Source of the DNA: Symsagittifera roscoffensis
Lineage: Eukaryota > Xenacoelomorpha > Acoela > Convolutidae
Reading direction: 5' to 3'
DNA: 64,000 nucleotides
Assembly: GCF_963678635.1 (NCBI RefSeq)
Contig: NC_087071.1
Coordinates: forward strand, 13,495,031 to 13,559,030
Part shown: positions 1 to 12,545 of the stretch, in pieces
How the letters are laid out: every line of letters starts with the position of its first letter
Numbering within the stretch: the first letter of the stretch is position 1
Made by a program: the position numbers and the translations under genes
Notes under the pieces: generated by a model
Databases searched by the model: none
What the model saw: only the letters and a program-made list of their open reading frames with translations
Told to the model about the DNA's origin: nothing

Positions 1-1310
1 CTAAGTCGCTCCGCTTAAGTTTTTTCTTACTTCGCATCGATTAAATTTTTTTCTAAGTCGCGCAGCTTAGGTCTTCTCTTAAGTCGTACCGCTTAAGTCT
101 TTTCTTAAGTCGCGCCGCTTAAGTCTTTTCTAAAGTCGCACCTCTTAAGACTTCTCTTAAATCGCGCCGCTTAAGTCAAATATTTTTAATGTCGCGCCGC
201 TTAAATCCTTCCTTCAGCCGCGACCTCGGTGTTCTCTTAAGTCGCGCCGTCAGTTTTTTCCTAAGTCGCTGCGCTTAAGTATTTTCTTACGTCGCATCGA
301 ATAAGTCTTTTCTTAAGTCGCGCCACTCAAGTCTTTTCTGAAATCGCCCGCTTTAGTACTTTCTTAAGTCGCACCGCTTAAGTCTTTTCTTAAGTCGCGC
401 CGCTTCAGTCTTTTTTAAAGTCGCGCCGCTTAAGTCTTCTTTAAAGGCGCACCTCTTAAGACTTCTTTTGAGTTGCTCCGCTGAAATCTTTTCTTAAATC
501 TCGCCGCTTAAGTCAATTATTTTTAATGTCGCGCCGCTTAAATCTGTCCTTCAGTCGCAACCTCGGTGTTCTCTTAAGTCGCGCCGTCAGTTTTTTCCTA
601 AGTCGCTCCGCTTAAGTATTTTCTTACGTCGCATCGATTAAATTTTTTCCTAAGTCGCGCAGCTTAGGTCTTCTCTTAAGTCGTACCGCTTAAGTCTTTT
701 CTTAAGTCGCGCCGCTTAAGTCTTTTCTAAAGTCGCACATCTTAAGACTTCTCTTAAGTTGCGCCTCTTAAGTCTTTGTTTGAGTAGCGACGCTTAAGTC
801 TTTTCTTAAGTAACGCCGGTTAAACCTTTTCCTAAGTCGCACCGCTTGAGTCTTTTCTTAAGTAGCGCCGCTTAATTCTTTTCTAAAGTCGCACCTCTTA
901 AGACTTCTCTTGAGTTGCTCCGCTGAAATCTTTTCTTAAATTGCGCCGCTTAAATCAATTAATTTTAATGTCGCGCCGCTTAAATCTGGCCTTCAGTCGC
1001 AACCTCGGTGTTCTCTTAAGTCGCGCCGTCAGTTTTTTCCTAAGTCGCTGCGCTTAAGTATTTTCTTACGTCGCATCGATTAAATCTTTTCTTAAGTCGC
1101 ACAGCTTAGGTCTTCTCTTAAGTCGCGCAGCTTCAGTCTTTTCTTAAGTCGTACCGCTTAAGTCTTTTCTTAAGTCGCGCCGCTTAAGTCTTTTCTAAAG
1201 TCGCACCTCTTAAGACTTCTCTTGAGTTGCTCCGCTGAAATCTTTTCTTAAATTGCGCCGCTTAAGTCAATTATTTTTAATGTCGCGCCGCTTAAATCTG
1301 GCCTTCAGTC

Positions 1311-2480
1311 GAAACCTCGGTGTTCTCTTAAGTCGCGCCGTCAGTTTTTTCATAAGTCGCTGCGCTTAAGTACTTTCTTATGTCGCATCGATTAAATCTT
1401 TTCTTAAGTCGCGCAGCTTAGGTCTTATCTTAAGTCGCGCAGCTTAAGTCTTTCCTTAAGTAGCGCCGCTTAATTCTTTTCTAAAGTCGCACCTCATAAG
1501 ACTTCTCTTGAGTTGCTCCGCTGAAATATTTTCTTAAATTGCGCCGCTTAAGTCAATTGTTTTTAATGTCGCGCCGCTTGAATCTGGCCTTCAGTCGAAA
1601 CCTCGGTGTTCTCTTAAGTCGCGCCGTCAGTTTTTTCATAAGTCGCTGCGCTTAAGTACTTTCTTATGTCGCATCGATTAAATCTTTTCTTAAGTCGCGC
1701 AGCTTAGGTCTTATCTTAAGTCGCGCAGCTTAAGTCTTTTCTTAAGTCGCGCCGCTTAAGTCTTTTCTAAAGTCGCACCTCTTAAGACTTCTCTTGAGTT
1801 GCTCCGCTGAAATCTTTTCTTAAATTGCGCCGCTTAAGTCAATTATTTTTAATGTCGCGCCGCTTAAATCTGGCCTTCAGTCGAAACCTCGGTGTTCTCT
1901 TAAGTCGCGCCGTCAGTTTTTTCATAAGTCGCTGCGCTTAAGTACTTTCTTATGTCGCATCGATTAAATCTTTTCTTAAGTCGCGCAGCTTAGGTCTTAT
2001 CTTAAGTCGCGCAGCTTAAGTCTTTCCTTAAGTAGCGCCGCTTAATTCTTTTCTAAAGTCGCACCTCATAAGACTTCTCTTGAGTTGCTCCGCTGAAATA
2101 TTTTCTTGAATTGCGCCGCTTAAGTCAATTGTTTTTAATGTCGCGCCGCTTGAATCTGGCCTTCAGTCGCAACCTCGGTGTTCTCTTAAGTCGCGCCGTC
2201 AGTTTTTTCCTAAGTCGCTGCGCTTAAGTATTTTCTTACGTCGCATCGATTAAATCTTTTCTTAAGTCGCACAGCTTAGGTCTTCTCTTAAGTCGCGCAG
2301 CTTCAGTCTTTTCTTAAGTCGTACCGCTTAAGTCTTTTCTTAAGTCGCGCCGCTTAAGTCTTTTCTAAAGTCGCACCTCTTAATACTTCTCTTAAGTTGC
2401 GCCACTTAAGTCTTTTCTTAAATCGCGCCGCTTAAGTCAATTAATTTTAATGTTGCGCCGCTTAAATCCTTCCTTCAGTC
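1311..2480. repeat. Higher-order repeat block, 286-bp period
   Basis: The anchor ACCTCGG monomer begins at 1311, 1597, 1883 and 2169, three intervals of exactly 286 bp, and the monomers between are near-identical copy to copy. The same anchor occurs at 557, 999, 2481, 2897 and 3209. The intervals from 557 to 3209 (442, 312, 286, 286, 286, 312, 416, 312) are all whole multiples of 26. This is a true higher-order repeat that has grown and shrunk by whole monomers. Confidence 0.9.
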
Positions 2481-5400
2481 GCGACCTCGGTTTTCTCTTA
2501 AGTCGCGCCGTCAGTTTTTTCCTAAGTCGCTCCGCTTAAGTATTTTCTTACGTCGCATCGATTTAGTCTTTTCTTAAGTCGCGCCACTTATGTCTTTTCT
2601 TAAATCGCACCGCTTAAGTCTTTATTTAAGTCGCACCGCTTAAGTATTTTCTTAAGTCGCCCCGCTTAAGTCTTTTCTAAAGTCGCACCTCTGAGTACTT
2701 CTCTTAAGTTGCGCCGCTTATGTCTTTTCTTAAGTCGTACCGCTTAAATCTTTTCTTAAGTCGCGCCGCTTAAGTCTTTTCTAAAGTCGCACCTCCTAAT
2801 ACTTCTCTTAAGTTGCGCCACTTAAGTCTTTTCTTAAATCGCGCCGCTTAAGTCTATTAATTTTAATGTTGCGCCGCTTAAATCCTTCCTTCAGTCGCGA
2901 CCTCGGTTTTCTTTCAAGTCGCGCCGTCAGTTTTTTTCTAAGTCACTCCGCTTAAGTATTTTCTTACGTCGCATCGATTAAGTCTTTTCTTAAGTCGCGC
3001 CACTTATGTCTTTTCTTAAATCGCACCGCTTAAGTCTTTATTTAAGTCGCACCGCTTAAGTATTTTCTTAAGTCGCCCCGCTTAAGTCTTTTCTAAAGTC
3101 GCACCTCTGAAGACTTCTCTTAAGTTGCGCCGCTTATGTCTTTTCTTAAATCGCGCCGCTTAAGTCAATTAATTTTAATGTTGCGCCGCTTAAATCCTTC
3201 CTTCAGTCGCGACCTCGGTTTTCTCTTAAGTCGCGCCGTCAGTTTTTTCCTAAGTCGCTCCGCTTAAGTATTTTCTTACGTCGCATCGATTAAGTCTTTT
3301 CTTATGTCGCGCCACTTATGTCTTTTCTTAAATCGCCCGCTTAAGTACTTTCTTAAGTGTCATCGCATAAGTCTTTTCTTATGTCGCACCGCTTAAGTAT
3401 TTTCTTAAGTCGCGCAGCTTCAGTTCTTTCTTAAGTCGCACCGCTTAAGTCTTTATTTAAGTCGCACCGCTTAAGTATTTTCTTAAGTCGCCCCGCTTAA
3501 GTCTTTGTTTAACCCGCGATGCTTAAGTCTTTTCTTAAGTCGCGCCGATTGAACTTTTTCCTAAGTCGCGCCGCTTTAGTCTTTTCTTAAGTCGCGCCGC
3601 TTAATTATTTTTTCAAGTCGCACCTTTTAAGACTTCTCTTGAGTTGCTCCGCTCAAATCTTTTCTTAAATCGCGCCTCTTAAGTCAATTATTCTTAATGT
3701 CGCGCCGCTTAAACTTGTCCTTAAGTCGCGCCGTCAGTTTTTTCCTAAGTCGCTCCGCTTAAGTATTTTCTTACATCGCATCGATTAAATATTTTTTAAG
3801 TCGCGCCACTTAAGTCTTTTGTTAAGTCGTCCCGCTTAAATACTTTCTTAAGTCGCACCGCTTAGGTCTTTTCTTAAGTCGCACTGCTTATGTCTTTTCT
3901 TAAGTCGCGCCGCTTAATTATTTTTTTAAGTCGCACCGCTTAAGTCTTTATTTAAGTCTCGCCGCTTAAGTCTTTCTTAAGTCACCCCGCTTAAGTCTTT
4001 GTTTAACTCGCGACGCCTAAATCTTTTCTTAGTTCGCGCCGATTAAACTTTTTCCTAAGTCGCGTCGCTTGAGTATTTTCTTAAGTCGCGCCGCTTAATT
4101 CTTTTCTGAAGTCGCACCTCTTAAGACTTCTCTTGAGTTGCTCCGCTCAAATCTTTTCTTAAATCGCGCCGCTTAAGTCAATTATTTTTAATGTCGCGCC
4201 GCTTAAATCTGTCCTTCAGTCGCAACCTCGGTGTTCTCTTAAGTCGCGCCGTCAGTTTTTTTCCTAAGTTGCTCCGCTTAAGTATTTTTTTACATCGCAA
4301 CGATTAAATATTTTTTAAGTCGCGCCAGTCAAGTCTTTTGTTAAGTCGTCCCGCTTAAGTACTTTCTTAAGTCGCACCGCTTAGGTATTTTCTTAAGTCG
4401 CACTGCTTATGTCTTTTCTTAAGTCGCCCCGCTTAAGTATTTTCTTAAGTCGCACCGCTTAAGTCTTTAGTTAAGTCTCGCCGCTAAAGTCTTTCTTAAG
4501 TCACCCCGCTTAAGTCTTTGTTTAACTCGCGACGCCTAAATCTTTTCCTAGCTCGCGCCGATTAAACTTTTTCCTAAGTCGCGTCGCTTGAGTATTTTCT
4601 TAAGTCGCGCCGCTTAAGTCTTATCTTAATTCGCGTCGCAGTCTTTTGTTAAGTCGCGTCGTCAGTTTTTTCTTAAGTCGCACCATCAGTCTTTTCTTAG
4701 GTCGCGCCATCATTCTTTTCTTAAGTCGCGCCGCTTAAGTCATTTAATGAGTCGCTCCACTAAAATACTTTCTTAAGTCGCGCCGCTTCAGTCTTTTCTT
4801 AAGTCGCGCCATTGAGTCTTTTCGCAAGTCGCGCCGCTTCAGTTTTATCTTAATTCGCGCCGTCTGTCTGTTCTCAAGTCGCGCCGTCAATCTTTTCTTA
4901 AGTCGCGCCGTCAGTCTTTTCTTGAGTCGCGCCATCAGTCTTTTTTTGAAGTGGCGCCGTCATTCTTTTCTTAAGTCGCGCCGCTTAAATCTTTTCTCAA
5001 ATCGCGCCCCTTAAGTCAATTATTTCAATGTCGCGTCGCTTAAATTTTTTTTAGTCGCGACCTCGGTTTTTTTTAAGTCGCGCCCTCAGTCTTTTCTTAC
5101 TTCGCGCCGCTTAAGTATTTTCTTACATCGCATCGATTAAATATTTTTTAAGTCGCGCCACTTAAGTCTTTTGCTAAGTCGTCCCGCTTAAGTACTTTCT
5201 TAAGTCGCACCGCTTAGGTCTTTTCTTAAGTCGCACTGCTTATGTCTTTTCTTAAAACGCGCCGCTTAAGTATTTTCTTAAGTCGCACGGCTTTAGTTTT
5301 TATTCAAGTCTCGCCGCTTAAGTCTTTCTTAGGTCACCCCGCTTAAGTCTTTGTTTAACTCGCGACGCCTAAATCTTTTCTTAGTTCGCGCCGATTAAAC

Positions 5401-6799
5401 TTTTTCCTAAGTCGCGTCGCTTGAGTATTTTCTTAAGTCGCGCCGCTTAAGTCTTATCTTAATTCGCGACGCAGTCTTTTGTTAAGTCGCGTAGTCAGTT
5501 TTTTCTTAAGTCGCACCATCAGTCTTTTCTTAGGTCGCGCCATCATTCTTTTCTTAAGTCGCGCCGCTTAAGTCTTTTTTTTGTGTCGCGCCACTAAAAT
5601 ACTTTCTTAAGTCGCGCCGCTTCAGTCTTTTCTTAAGTTGCGCCATTGAGTCTTTTCGCAAGTCGCGCCGCTTCAGTCTTATCTTAATTCGCGCCGTCTG
5701 TCTGTTCTCAAGTCGCGCCGTCAATCTTTTCTTAAGTCGCGCCGTCAGTCTTTTCTTGAGTCGCGTCATCAGTCTTTTTTTAAGTGGCGCCGTCATTCTT
5801 TTCTTAAGTCGCGCCGCTTAAATCTTTTCTCAAATCGCGCCCCTTAAGTCAATTATTTCAATGTCGCGTCGCTTAAATTTTTTTTTAGTCGCGACCTCGG
5901 TCTTTTTTTAAGTCGCGCCCTCAGTCTTTTCTTACTTCGCGCCGCTTAAGTATTTTCTTACATCGCATCGATTAAATATTTTTCAAGTCGCACCGCTTAG
6001 GTCTTTTCTTAAGTCGCACTGCTTATGTCTTTTCTTAAAACGCGCCGCTTAAGTATTTTCTTAAGTCGCACCGCTTAAGTCTTTATTTAAGTCACTCCGC
6101 TTAAGTCTTTGTTTAACTCGCGACGCCTAAATCTTTTCTTAGTTCGCGCCGATTAAACTTTTTCCTAAGTCGCGTCGCTTGAGTATTTTCTTAAGTCGCG
6201 CCGCTTAAGTCTTATCTTAATTCGCGCCGCAGTCTTTTGTTAAGTCGCGCCGTCAGTTTTTTCTTAAGTCGCACCATCAGTCTTTTCTTAGGTCGCGCCA
6301 TCATTCTTTTCTTAAGTCGCGCCGCTTAAGTCTTTTATTGAGTCGCGCCACTAAAATACTTTCTTAAGACGCGCCGCTTCAGTCTTTTCTTAAGTCGTGC
6401 CCTTGAGTCTTTTCGCAAGTCGCGCCGCTTCAGTCTTATCTTAATTTGCGCCGTCTGTCTGTTCTCAAGTCGCGCCGTCAACCTTTTCTTAAGTCGCGCC
6501 GTTAGTCTTTTCTTGAGTCGCGCCATCAGTCTTTTTTTAAGTGGCGCCGTCATTCTTTTCTTAAGTCGCGCCGCTTAAATCTTTTCTCAAATTGCGCCCC
6601 TTAAGTCAATTATTTCAATGTCGCGTCGCTTAAATTTTTTCTTTAGTCGCGACCTCGGTCTTTTCTTAAGTCGCGCCGCCAGTCTTTTCTTAATTCGCGC
6701 CGCTTGAGTGTTTTATTAGGTCGCACCGCTTAAGTCTTTTCTTAGGTCGCGCCGCTTAAGTCTTTTCTTAAGTCGCCCCGCTTAAGTATTTTCTTAAGT

Positions 6800-8250
6800 C
6801 GCACCGCTTAAGTCTTTTCTTAAGTCGCACCGCTTATGTATTTTCTTAAGTCGCGCCGCTTAAGTCTTATCTTAATTCGCGCTGTCAGTCTTTTCTTAAG
6901 TCGCGCCGTCAGCCTTTTCCTAAGCCGCGCAGTCAGTCTTTTCTTAAGTCGCGCTGTCAGTTTTTTCTTAAGTCGCACCATCAGCCTTTTCTTAGGTCGC
7001 GCCATCATTCTTTTCTTAAGTCGCGCCGCTTAAGTCTTTTATTGAGTCCGCCACTAAAATACTCTCTTAAGTCGCGCCGCTTCAGTCTTCTCTTAGGTCG
7101 CGCCATTGAGTCTTTTCGCAAGTCGCGCCGCTTCAGTCTTATCTTAATTCGCGCCGTCTGTCTGTTCTCAAGTCGCGCCGTCAATCTTTTCTTAAGTCGC
7201 GCCGTCAGTCTTTTCTTGAGTCGCGCCATCAGTCTTTTTTTAAGTGGCGCCTCATTCTTTTCTTAAGTCGCGCCGCTTAAATCTTTTCTCAAATCGCGCC
7301 CCTTAAGTCAATTATTTCAATTTCGCGTCGCTTAAATTTTTTCTTGAGTCGCGACCTCGGTCTTTTCTTAAGTCGCGCCGTCAGTCTTTTCTTAATTCGC
7401 GCCGCTTAAGTATTTTCTTACATCGCATCGATTAAATATTTTTTAAGTCGCGCCACTTCAGTATTTTCTTAATTCGCACCGCTTAAGTATTTTCTTAAGT
7501 CGCGCCGCTTAAGTCTTATCTTAAGTCGCACCGCTTAAGTCTTTTCTTAAGTCGCACCGCTTATGTATTTTCTTAAGTCGCGCCGCTTAAGTCTTATCTT
7601 AATTCGCGCTGTCAGTCTTTTCTTAAGTCGCGCCGTCAGCCTTTTCCTAAGCCGCGCAGTCAGTCTTTTCTTAAGTCGCGCTGTCAGTTTTTTCTTAAGT
7701 CGCACCATCAGCCTTTTCTTAGGTCGCGCCATCATTCTTTTCTTAAGTCGCGCCGCTTAAGTCTTTTATTGAGTCCGCCACTAAAATACTCTCTTAAGTC
7801 GCGCCGCTTCAGTCTTCTCTTAGGTCGCGCCATTGAGTCTTTTCGCAAGTCGCGCCGCTTCAGTCTTATCTTAATTCGCGCCGTCTGTCTGTTCTCAAGT
7901 CGCGCCGTCAATCTTTTCTTAAGTCGCGCCGTCAGTCTTTTCTTGAGTCGCGCCATCAGTCTTTTTTTAAGTGGCGCCTCATTCTTTTCTTAAGTCGCGC
8001 CGCTTAAATCTTTTCTCAAATCGCGCCCCTTAAGTCAATTATTTCAATTTCGCGTCGCTTAAATTTTTTCTTGAGTCGCGACCTTGGTCTTTTCTTAAGT
8101 CGCGCCGTCAGTCTTTTCTTAATTCGCGCCGCTTAAGTATTTTCTTACATCGCATCGATTAAATATTTTTTAAGTCGCGCCACTTCAGTATTTTCTTAAT
8201 TCGCACCGCTTAAGTATTTTCTTAAGTCGCGCCGCTTAAGTCTTATCTTA
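6800..8250. repeat. Near-identical tandem duplication of 727 bp inside the satellite
   Basis: Sequence from about 6,800 recurs 727 bp downstream almost without change. For example, the anchor at 7,351 reappears at 8,078, and the variant motif GAGTCCGCCAC at about 7,045 reappears at about 7,772. Neighbouring higher-order units are clearly diverged, so this is the most recent rearrangement visible in the array. Homology fades after about 8,250. Confidence 0.85.
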
Positions 8251-11200
8251 ATTCGCGCCGTCAGTCTTTTCTTAAGTCGCGCCGTCAGTCTTTTCCTAAG
8301 CCGCGCAGTCAGTTTTTTCTTAAGTCGCGCTGTCAGTTTTTTCTTAAGTCGCACCATCAGTCTTTTCTTAGGTCGCGCCATCATTCTTTTGTTAAGTCGC
8401 GCCGCTTAAGTCTTTTATTAAGTCGCGCCACTAAAATACTTTCTTAAGTCGCGCCGCTTCAGTCTTTTCTTAAGTCGCGCCATTGAGTCTTTTCTCAAGT
8501 TGCGCCGCTTCAGTCTTATCTTAATTCGCGCCGTCAGTCTGTTCTCAAGTCGCACCGTCAATCTTTTCTTAAGTCGCGCCGTCAGTCTTTTCTTGAGTCG
8601 CGCCATCAGTGTTTTTTTAAGTGGCGCCGTCATTCTTTTCTTAAGTCGCGCCGCTTAAATCTTTTCTCAAATCGCGCCCCTTAAATCAATCATTTCAATG
8701 TCGCGTCGCTTAAATTTTTTCTTTAGTCGCGACCTTGGTCTTTTCTTAAGTCGCGCCGTCAGTCTTTTCTTAATTCGCGACGCTTGAGTGTTTTCTTAAG
8801 TCGCACCGCTTAAGTCTTTTCTTAGGTCGCGCCGCTTAAGTTTTTTCTTAAGTCGCCCCGCTTAAGTATTTTCTTAAGTCGCACCGCTTAAGTCTTTTCT
8901 TAAGTCGCACCGCTTAAGTATTTTCTTAAGTCGCGCCGCTTAAGTCTTATCATAATTCGCGCCGTCAGTCTTTTCTTAAGTCGCGCCGTCAGTCTTTTCC
9001 TAAGCCGCGCAGTCAGTCTTTTCCTAAGTCGCGCTGTCATCCTTTTCTTAAGTGCGCCGCTTAAGTCTTTTATTAAATCGCGCCATAAAAATCTTTTCTT
9101 ACGTCGCGCCGTTTAAGTCTTTTCTCAAGTCGCGCCGCTTAAGTCTTATCTTAGGTCGCGCAGTCATTCTTTTTTTAAGTAGCGCCGTCATTCTTTTCTT
9201 AAGTCGCGCCGATTAAATAATTTCTCAAATCGCGCCCCTTAAGTCAATTATTTCAATGTCGCGTCGCTGAAATCTTTTCTTTAGTCGCGACCTCGGTCTT
9301 TTCTTAAGTCGCGCCGTCAGTCTTTTCTTAATTCGCGCCGCTTGAGTGCTTTCTTAAGTCGCTCCGCTTAAGTCTTTTCTTAGGTCGCGCCGCTTAAGTC
9401 TTTTCTTAAGTCGCCCCGCTTAAGTATTTTCTTAAGTCGCACCGCTTAAATCTTTTCTTAAGTCGCACCGCTTAAGTATTCTCTTAAGTCGCGCCGCTTA
9501 AGTCTTATCTTATTTCGCGCCGTCAGTCTTTTCTTAAGTCGCGCCGTCAGTCTTTTCCGAAGCCGCGCAGTCAGTCTTTTCTTAAGTCGCGCTGTCATTC
9601 TTTTCTTAAGCGCGCCGCTTAAGTCTTTTATTGAAACGCGCCAGCAAAATCTTTTCTTACGTCGCGCCGTTTAAGTCTTTTCTCAAGTCGCGCCGCTTAA
9701 GTCTTATCTTAGGTCGCGCAATCATTCTTTTTTTAAGTAGCACCGTCATTCTTTTCTTAAGTCGCGCCGATTAAATATTTTCTCAAATCGCGCCCCTTAA
9801 GTCAATTATTTCAATGTCGCGTCATTTAAATCTTTTTTTTTAGTCGCGACATCGGTCTTTTCTTAAGTCGCGCCGTCAGTCTTTTCTTAATTCGCGCCGC
9901 TTGAGTGTTTTCTTAAGTCGATCCGCTTAAGTCTTTTCTTAGGTCGCGCCGCTTATGTCTTTTCTTAAGTCGCCCCGCTTAAGTATTTTCTTAAGTCGCA
10001 CCGCTTAAATCTTTTCTTAAGTCGCACCGCTTAAGTATTTTCTTAAGTCGCGCCGCTTAAGTCTTATCTTATTTCGCGCCGTCAGTCTTTTCTTAAGTCG
10101 CGCCGTCAGTCTTTTCCGAATCCGCGCAGTCAGTCTTTTCTTAAGTCGCGCTGTCATTCTTTTCTTAAGCGCGCCGCTTAAGTCTTTTTTTAAATCGCGC
10201 CAGCATATCTTTTCTTACGTCGCGCCGTTTAAGTCTTTTCTCAAGTCGCGCCGCTTAAGTCTTATCTTAAGTCGAGCAGTCATTCTTTTTTTAAGTCACA
10301 CCGGTTTAATTTTTTCTTAAAACGCGATACTTATGACAATTATTTTTAAAATCGCGCCGCTTAAATCTTTTCTTCAGTAGCGACCTCGGTATTTTCCTAT
10401 GTGGCTCGCTTAAGTATTTTTAAGTCGCACCGCTTAAGTGTTTTCTGAAATCGCAAAGCTTAACTTTTTTTCTTAAGTCGCGCCGCATCAGTCTTTTCTT
10501 TTGTCGCGCCGCTTAAGTCAATTCTTGAGTCGCACCGCTTAAGTCTTTTGTTAAATCGCACCGCTTAGGTCTTTTCTTAAATCGCGACGCTTAGGTATTT
10601 TCTTAAGTCTCACCGCTTAAGTATTTTCTTAAGTCGCGCCGCTTAAGTCTTATTTTAATTCGCGCCGTCAGTCTTTTCTTAAGTCGCACCGTTTAAGTAT
10701 TTTCTTAAGTCACGCCTCTTAAGTCTTATCTTAATTGGCGCCGTCAGTCTTTTCTTAAGTCGCGCCGTCAGTAATTTCCCAAGCCGCCCAGTCAGTCTTT
10801 TCTTAAGTCGCGCCGTCATTCTTTTCTTAAGCGCGCCGCTTAAGTCTTTTATTAAATCGCGCCACTAAAATCTTTTCTTACGTCGCGCCGCTTAAGTTTT
10901 TTCTCAAGTCGCGCCGCTTAAGTCTTATCTTAAGTCGTGCAGTCATTCTTATTTAAAGTCGCGCCGCTTTAATTTTTTCTTAAATCACGCCGCTTTAATC
11001 TTTTCTTAAATCGCTCCGCTTAAGTCAATTATTTTTAAAATTGCGCCGCTTAAATATTTTCTTTAGTACCGACCTCGGTCATTTCTTAAGTTGCTCCGTT
11101 TAAGTATTTTTAAGTCGCACCGCTTAAGTATTTTCTTAATTCGCACAGCTTAAATTTTTTTCTTAAGTCGCGCCGCAACAGTCTTTTCTTTTGTCGCGCC

Positions 11201-11902
11201 GCTTAAGTCATTTCTTGAGTCGCACCGCTTAAGTCTTTTCTTAAGTCGCACCGCTTAAGTCTTCTCTTAAGTCGCGCCGCATAAGTATTTTCTTAAGTCG
11301 CACCGCTTAAGTCTTTTCTTAAGTCGCGCCGCTTAAGTCTTATCTTAATTCGCGCCGTCAGTCTTTTCTTAAGTCGCGCCGTCAGTCTTTTCCAAAGCCG
11401 CGCAGTCGGTTTTTTCTTAAGTCGCGCCGTCATTGTTTCTTAAGCGCGCCGCTTAAGTCTTTTATTAAATCGGGCCACTAAAATCTTTTCTTACGTCAAG
11501 CCGCTTAAGTCTTTTCTCAAATCGCGCCGCTTAAGTTTTATGTTAAGTCGCGCTGTAATTCTTTTTTTTAAGTCGCGCCGCTTTAATCTTTTCTTAAATT
11601 GCGCCGCTTAAGTCAATTATTTTTAAAATTGCAACGTTTAAATCTTTTCTTCAGTAGCGACCTCGGTCTTATCCTAAGTCGGGCCGCTAAAATTCTTTTT
11701 TTTTGTCGCGCCGCTTAAGTCATTTCTTGAGTCGCGCGGTTTAAGTACTTTCTTAAGTCGTTCCGCTTGAGTCGTTTCTGAAGTCGCGTCATTTAGGCAT
11801 TTTCTTAAGTCGCGCCGCTTAAGTTTTATTTTAGTTCCCGCTTTCATTTTTTTCTTAAGTCGCGCCATCAGTCTTTTTTTAAGTCGCGCCGTCATTCTTT
11901 TC

Positions 11903-12241
11903 TTAAGTCGCGCCGCTTAAGTCTTTTTTTTTGAGTCGCGCCACAAAGTATTTTCCTAAGTAGCGCCGCTTAAGTCTTTTCTTAAGTCGCGCCAATGAGT
12001 CTTTTCGCAAGTCGCGCCACTCAATTCTTATCTTAATTCGCGCCATCAGTCTTTCCTTAAGTCGCGCCGTCAATCTTTTCTTAAGTCGCGCCGTCAGTCT
12101 TTTCTTAAGTCGCGCCATCAGTCTCTTTTTATTTAGCGCCGTCAGTCTTTTCTTAAGTCGCGCCGTCAGTCTTTTCTTAAGTCGCGCCGTCAGTCTTTTC
12201 TTAAGTCGCGCCATCAGTCTTTTTTTAATTCGCGCCGTCAT
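11903..12241. repeat. Block of 24-bp satellite monomers giving an open 8-residue periodic frame
   Basis: Here the monomers are mostly 24 bp, a multiple of three, so the minus strand stays open for 112 codons with an 8-residue repeat of the type TARLKKRL. The block is bounded by 26-bp monomers that break the frame. Similar but shorter open stretches lie at 4,744-4,935, 5,554-5,796, 6,335-6,553, 7,005-7,229, 7,732-7,956 and 8,418-8,633. I see no start context, intron signal or conserved non-repeat domain, so I read this as a periodicity effect and not a gene. Confidence 0.8.
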
Positions 12242-12384
12242 TCTTTTCGTAAGTTGTGCCGCTTAAATCTTTTCTTCAGTCGCGACCTCGGTCTTTTCTT
12301 AAGTCACGCCTTTTAATTCTTTTCTTAATTCGCGCCGCTTGAGTTTTTTCTTGAGTCGCACCGCTTAAGTCTTTTCTTAAGTTT

Positions 12385-12545
12385 GGTGGTGGTAAGGTAA
12401 ACGCCGGGGAGCAGGGGATGGGTGAAAGGTGGGACGAGGCGGTAAGAGCGGGACGTTGGGTTGGAACTGGGGACTCTGGTGGGGATCGGGTGTGCTGAAA
12501 GTACTCTGGGTGGGGGTAGTTATATATAAACATGCGGTTGGGTTT
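12385..12545 (+). other. G-rich boundary segment next to the satellite
   Basis: Immediately after the last satellite monomer the plus strand becomes G-rich, with many GGG and GGGG runs between 12,405 and 12,515, followed by TATATAAA at about 12,521. The runs are close enough to allow quadruplex-type folding, although several loops exceed 7 nt. The minus-strand open frame here is proline-rich only because of the G-runs and is not proposed as a gene. Confidence 0.5.

Larger units (their letters stand above)
1..12384. repeat. Satellite array, 26-bp (and 24-bp) monomers with higher-order structure
   Basis: The whole stretch is made of short tandem monomers. The common 26-bp unit is a CTTAAGTCTTTT half followed by a CTTAAGTCGCGCCG half. 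A 24-bp variant replaces the second CTTAA with TCAG (GCGCCGTCAGTC then TTTTCTTAAGTC). Each unit carries self-complementary CTTAAG sites flanking either a TCTTTT or a TCGCGCCG spacer, so either strand could fold into short hairpins. CpG-rich cores alternate with pyrimidine tracts in otherwise AT-rich DNA. A diverged monomer ending in ACCTCGGT recurs as an anchor and marks higher-order repeats. The array starts before the window and stops sharply at about 12,384. The many short basic open frames inside it are by-products of the period. Confidence 0.97.

Noticed and set aside
4744-12241. Many open frames encoding Lys/Arg-rich proteins in the satellite
   Set aside because: They follow from 24-bp (in-frame) monomers, occur on both strands and have no non-repeat domain or gene signals.
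1-12384. CRISPR-like array
   Set aside because: Units are tandem without unique spacers and the context is eukaryotic.
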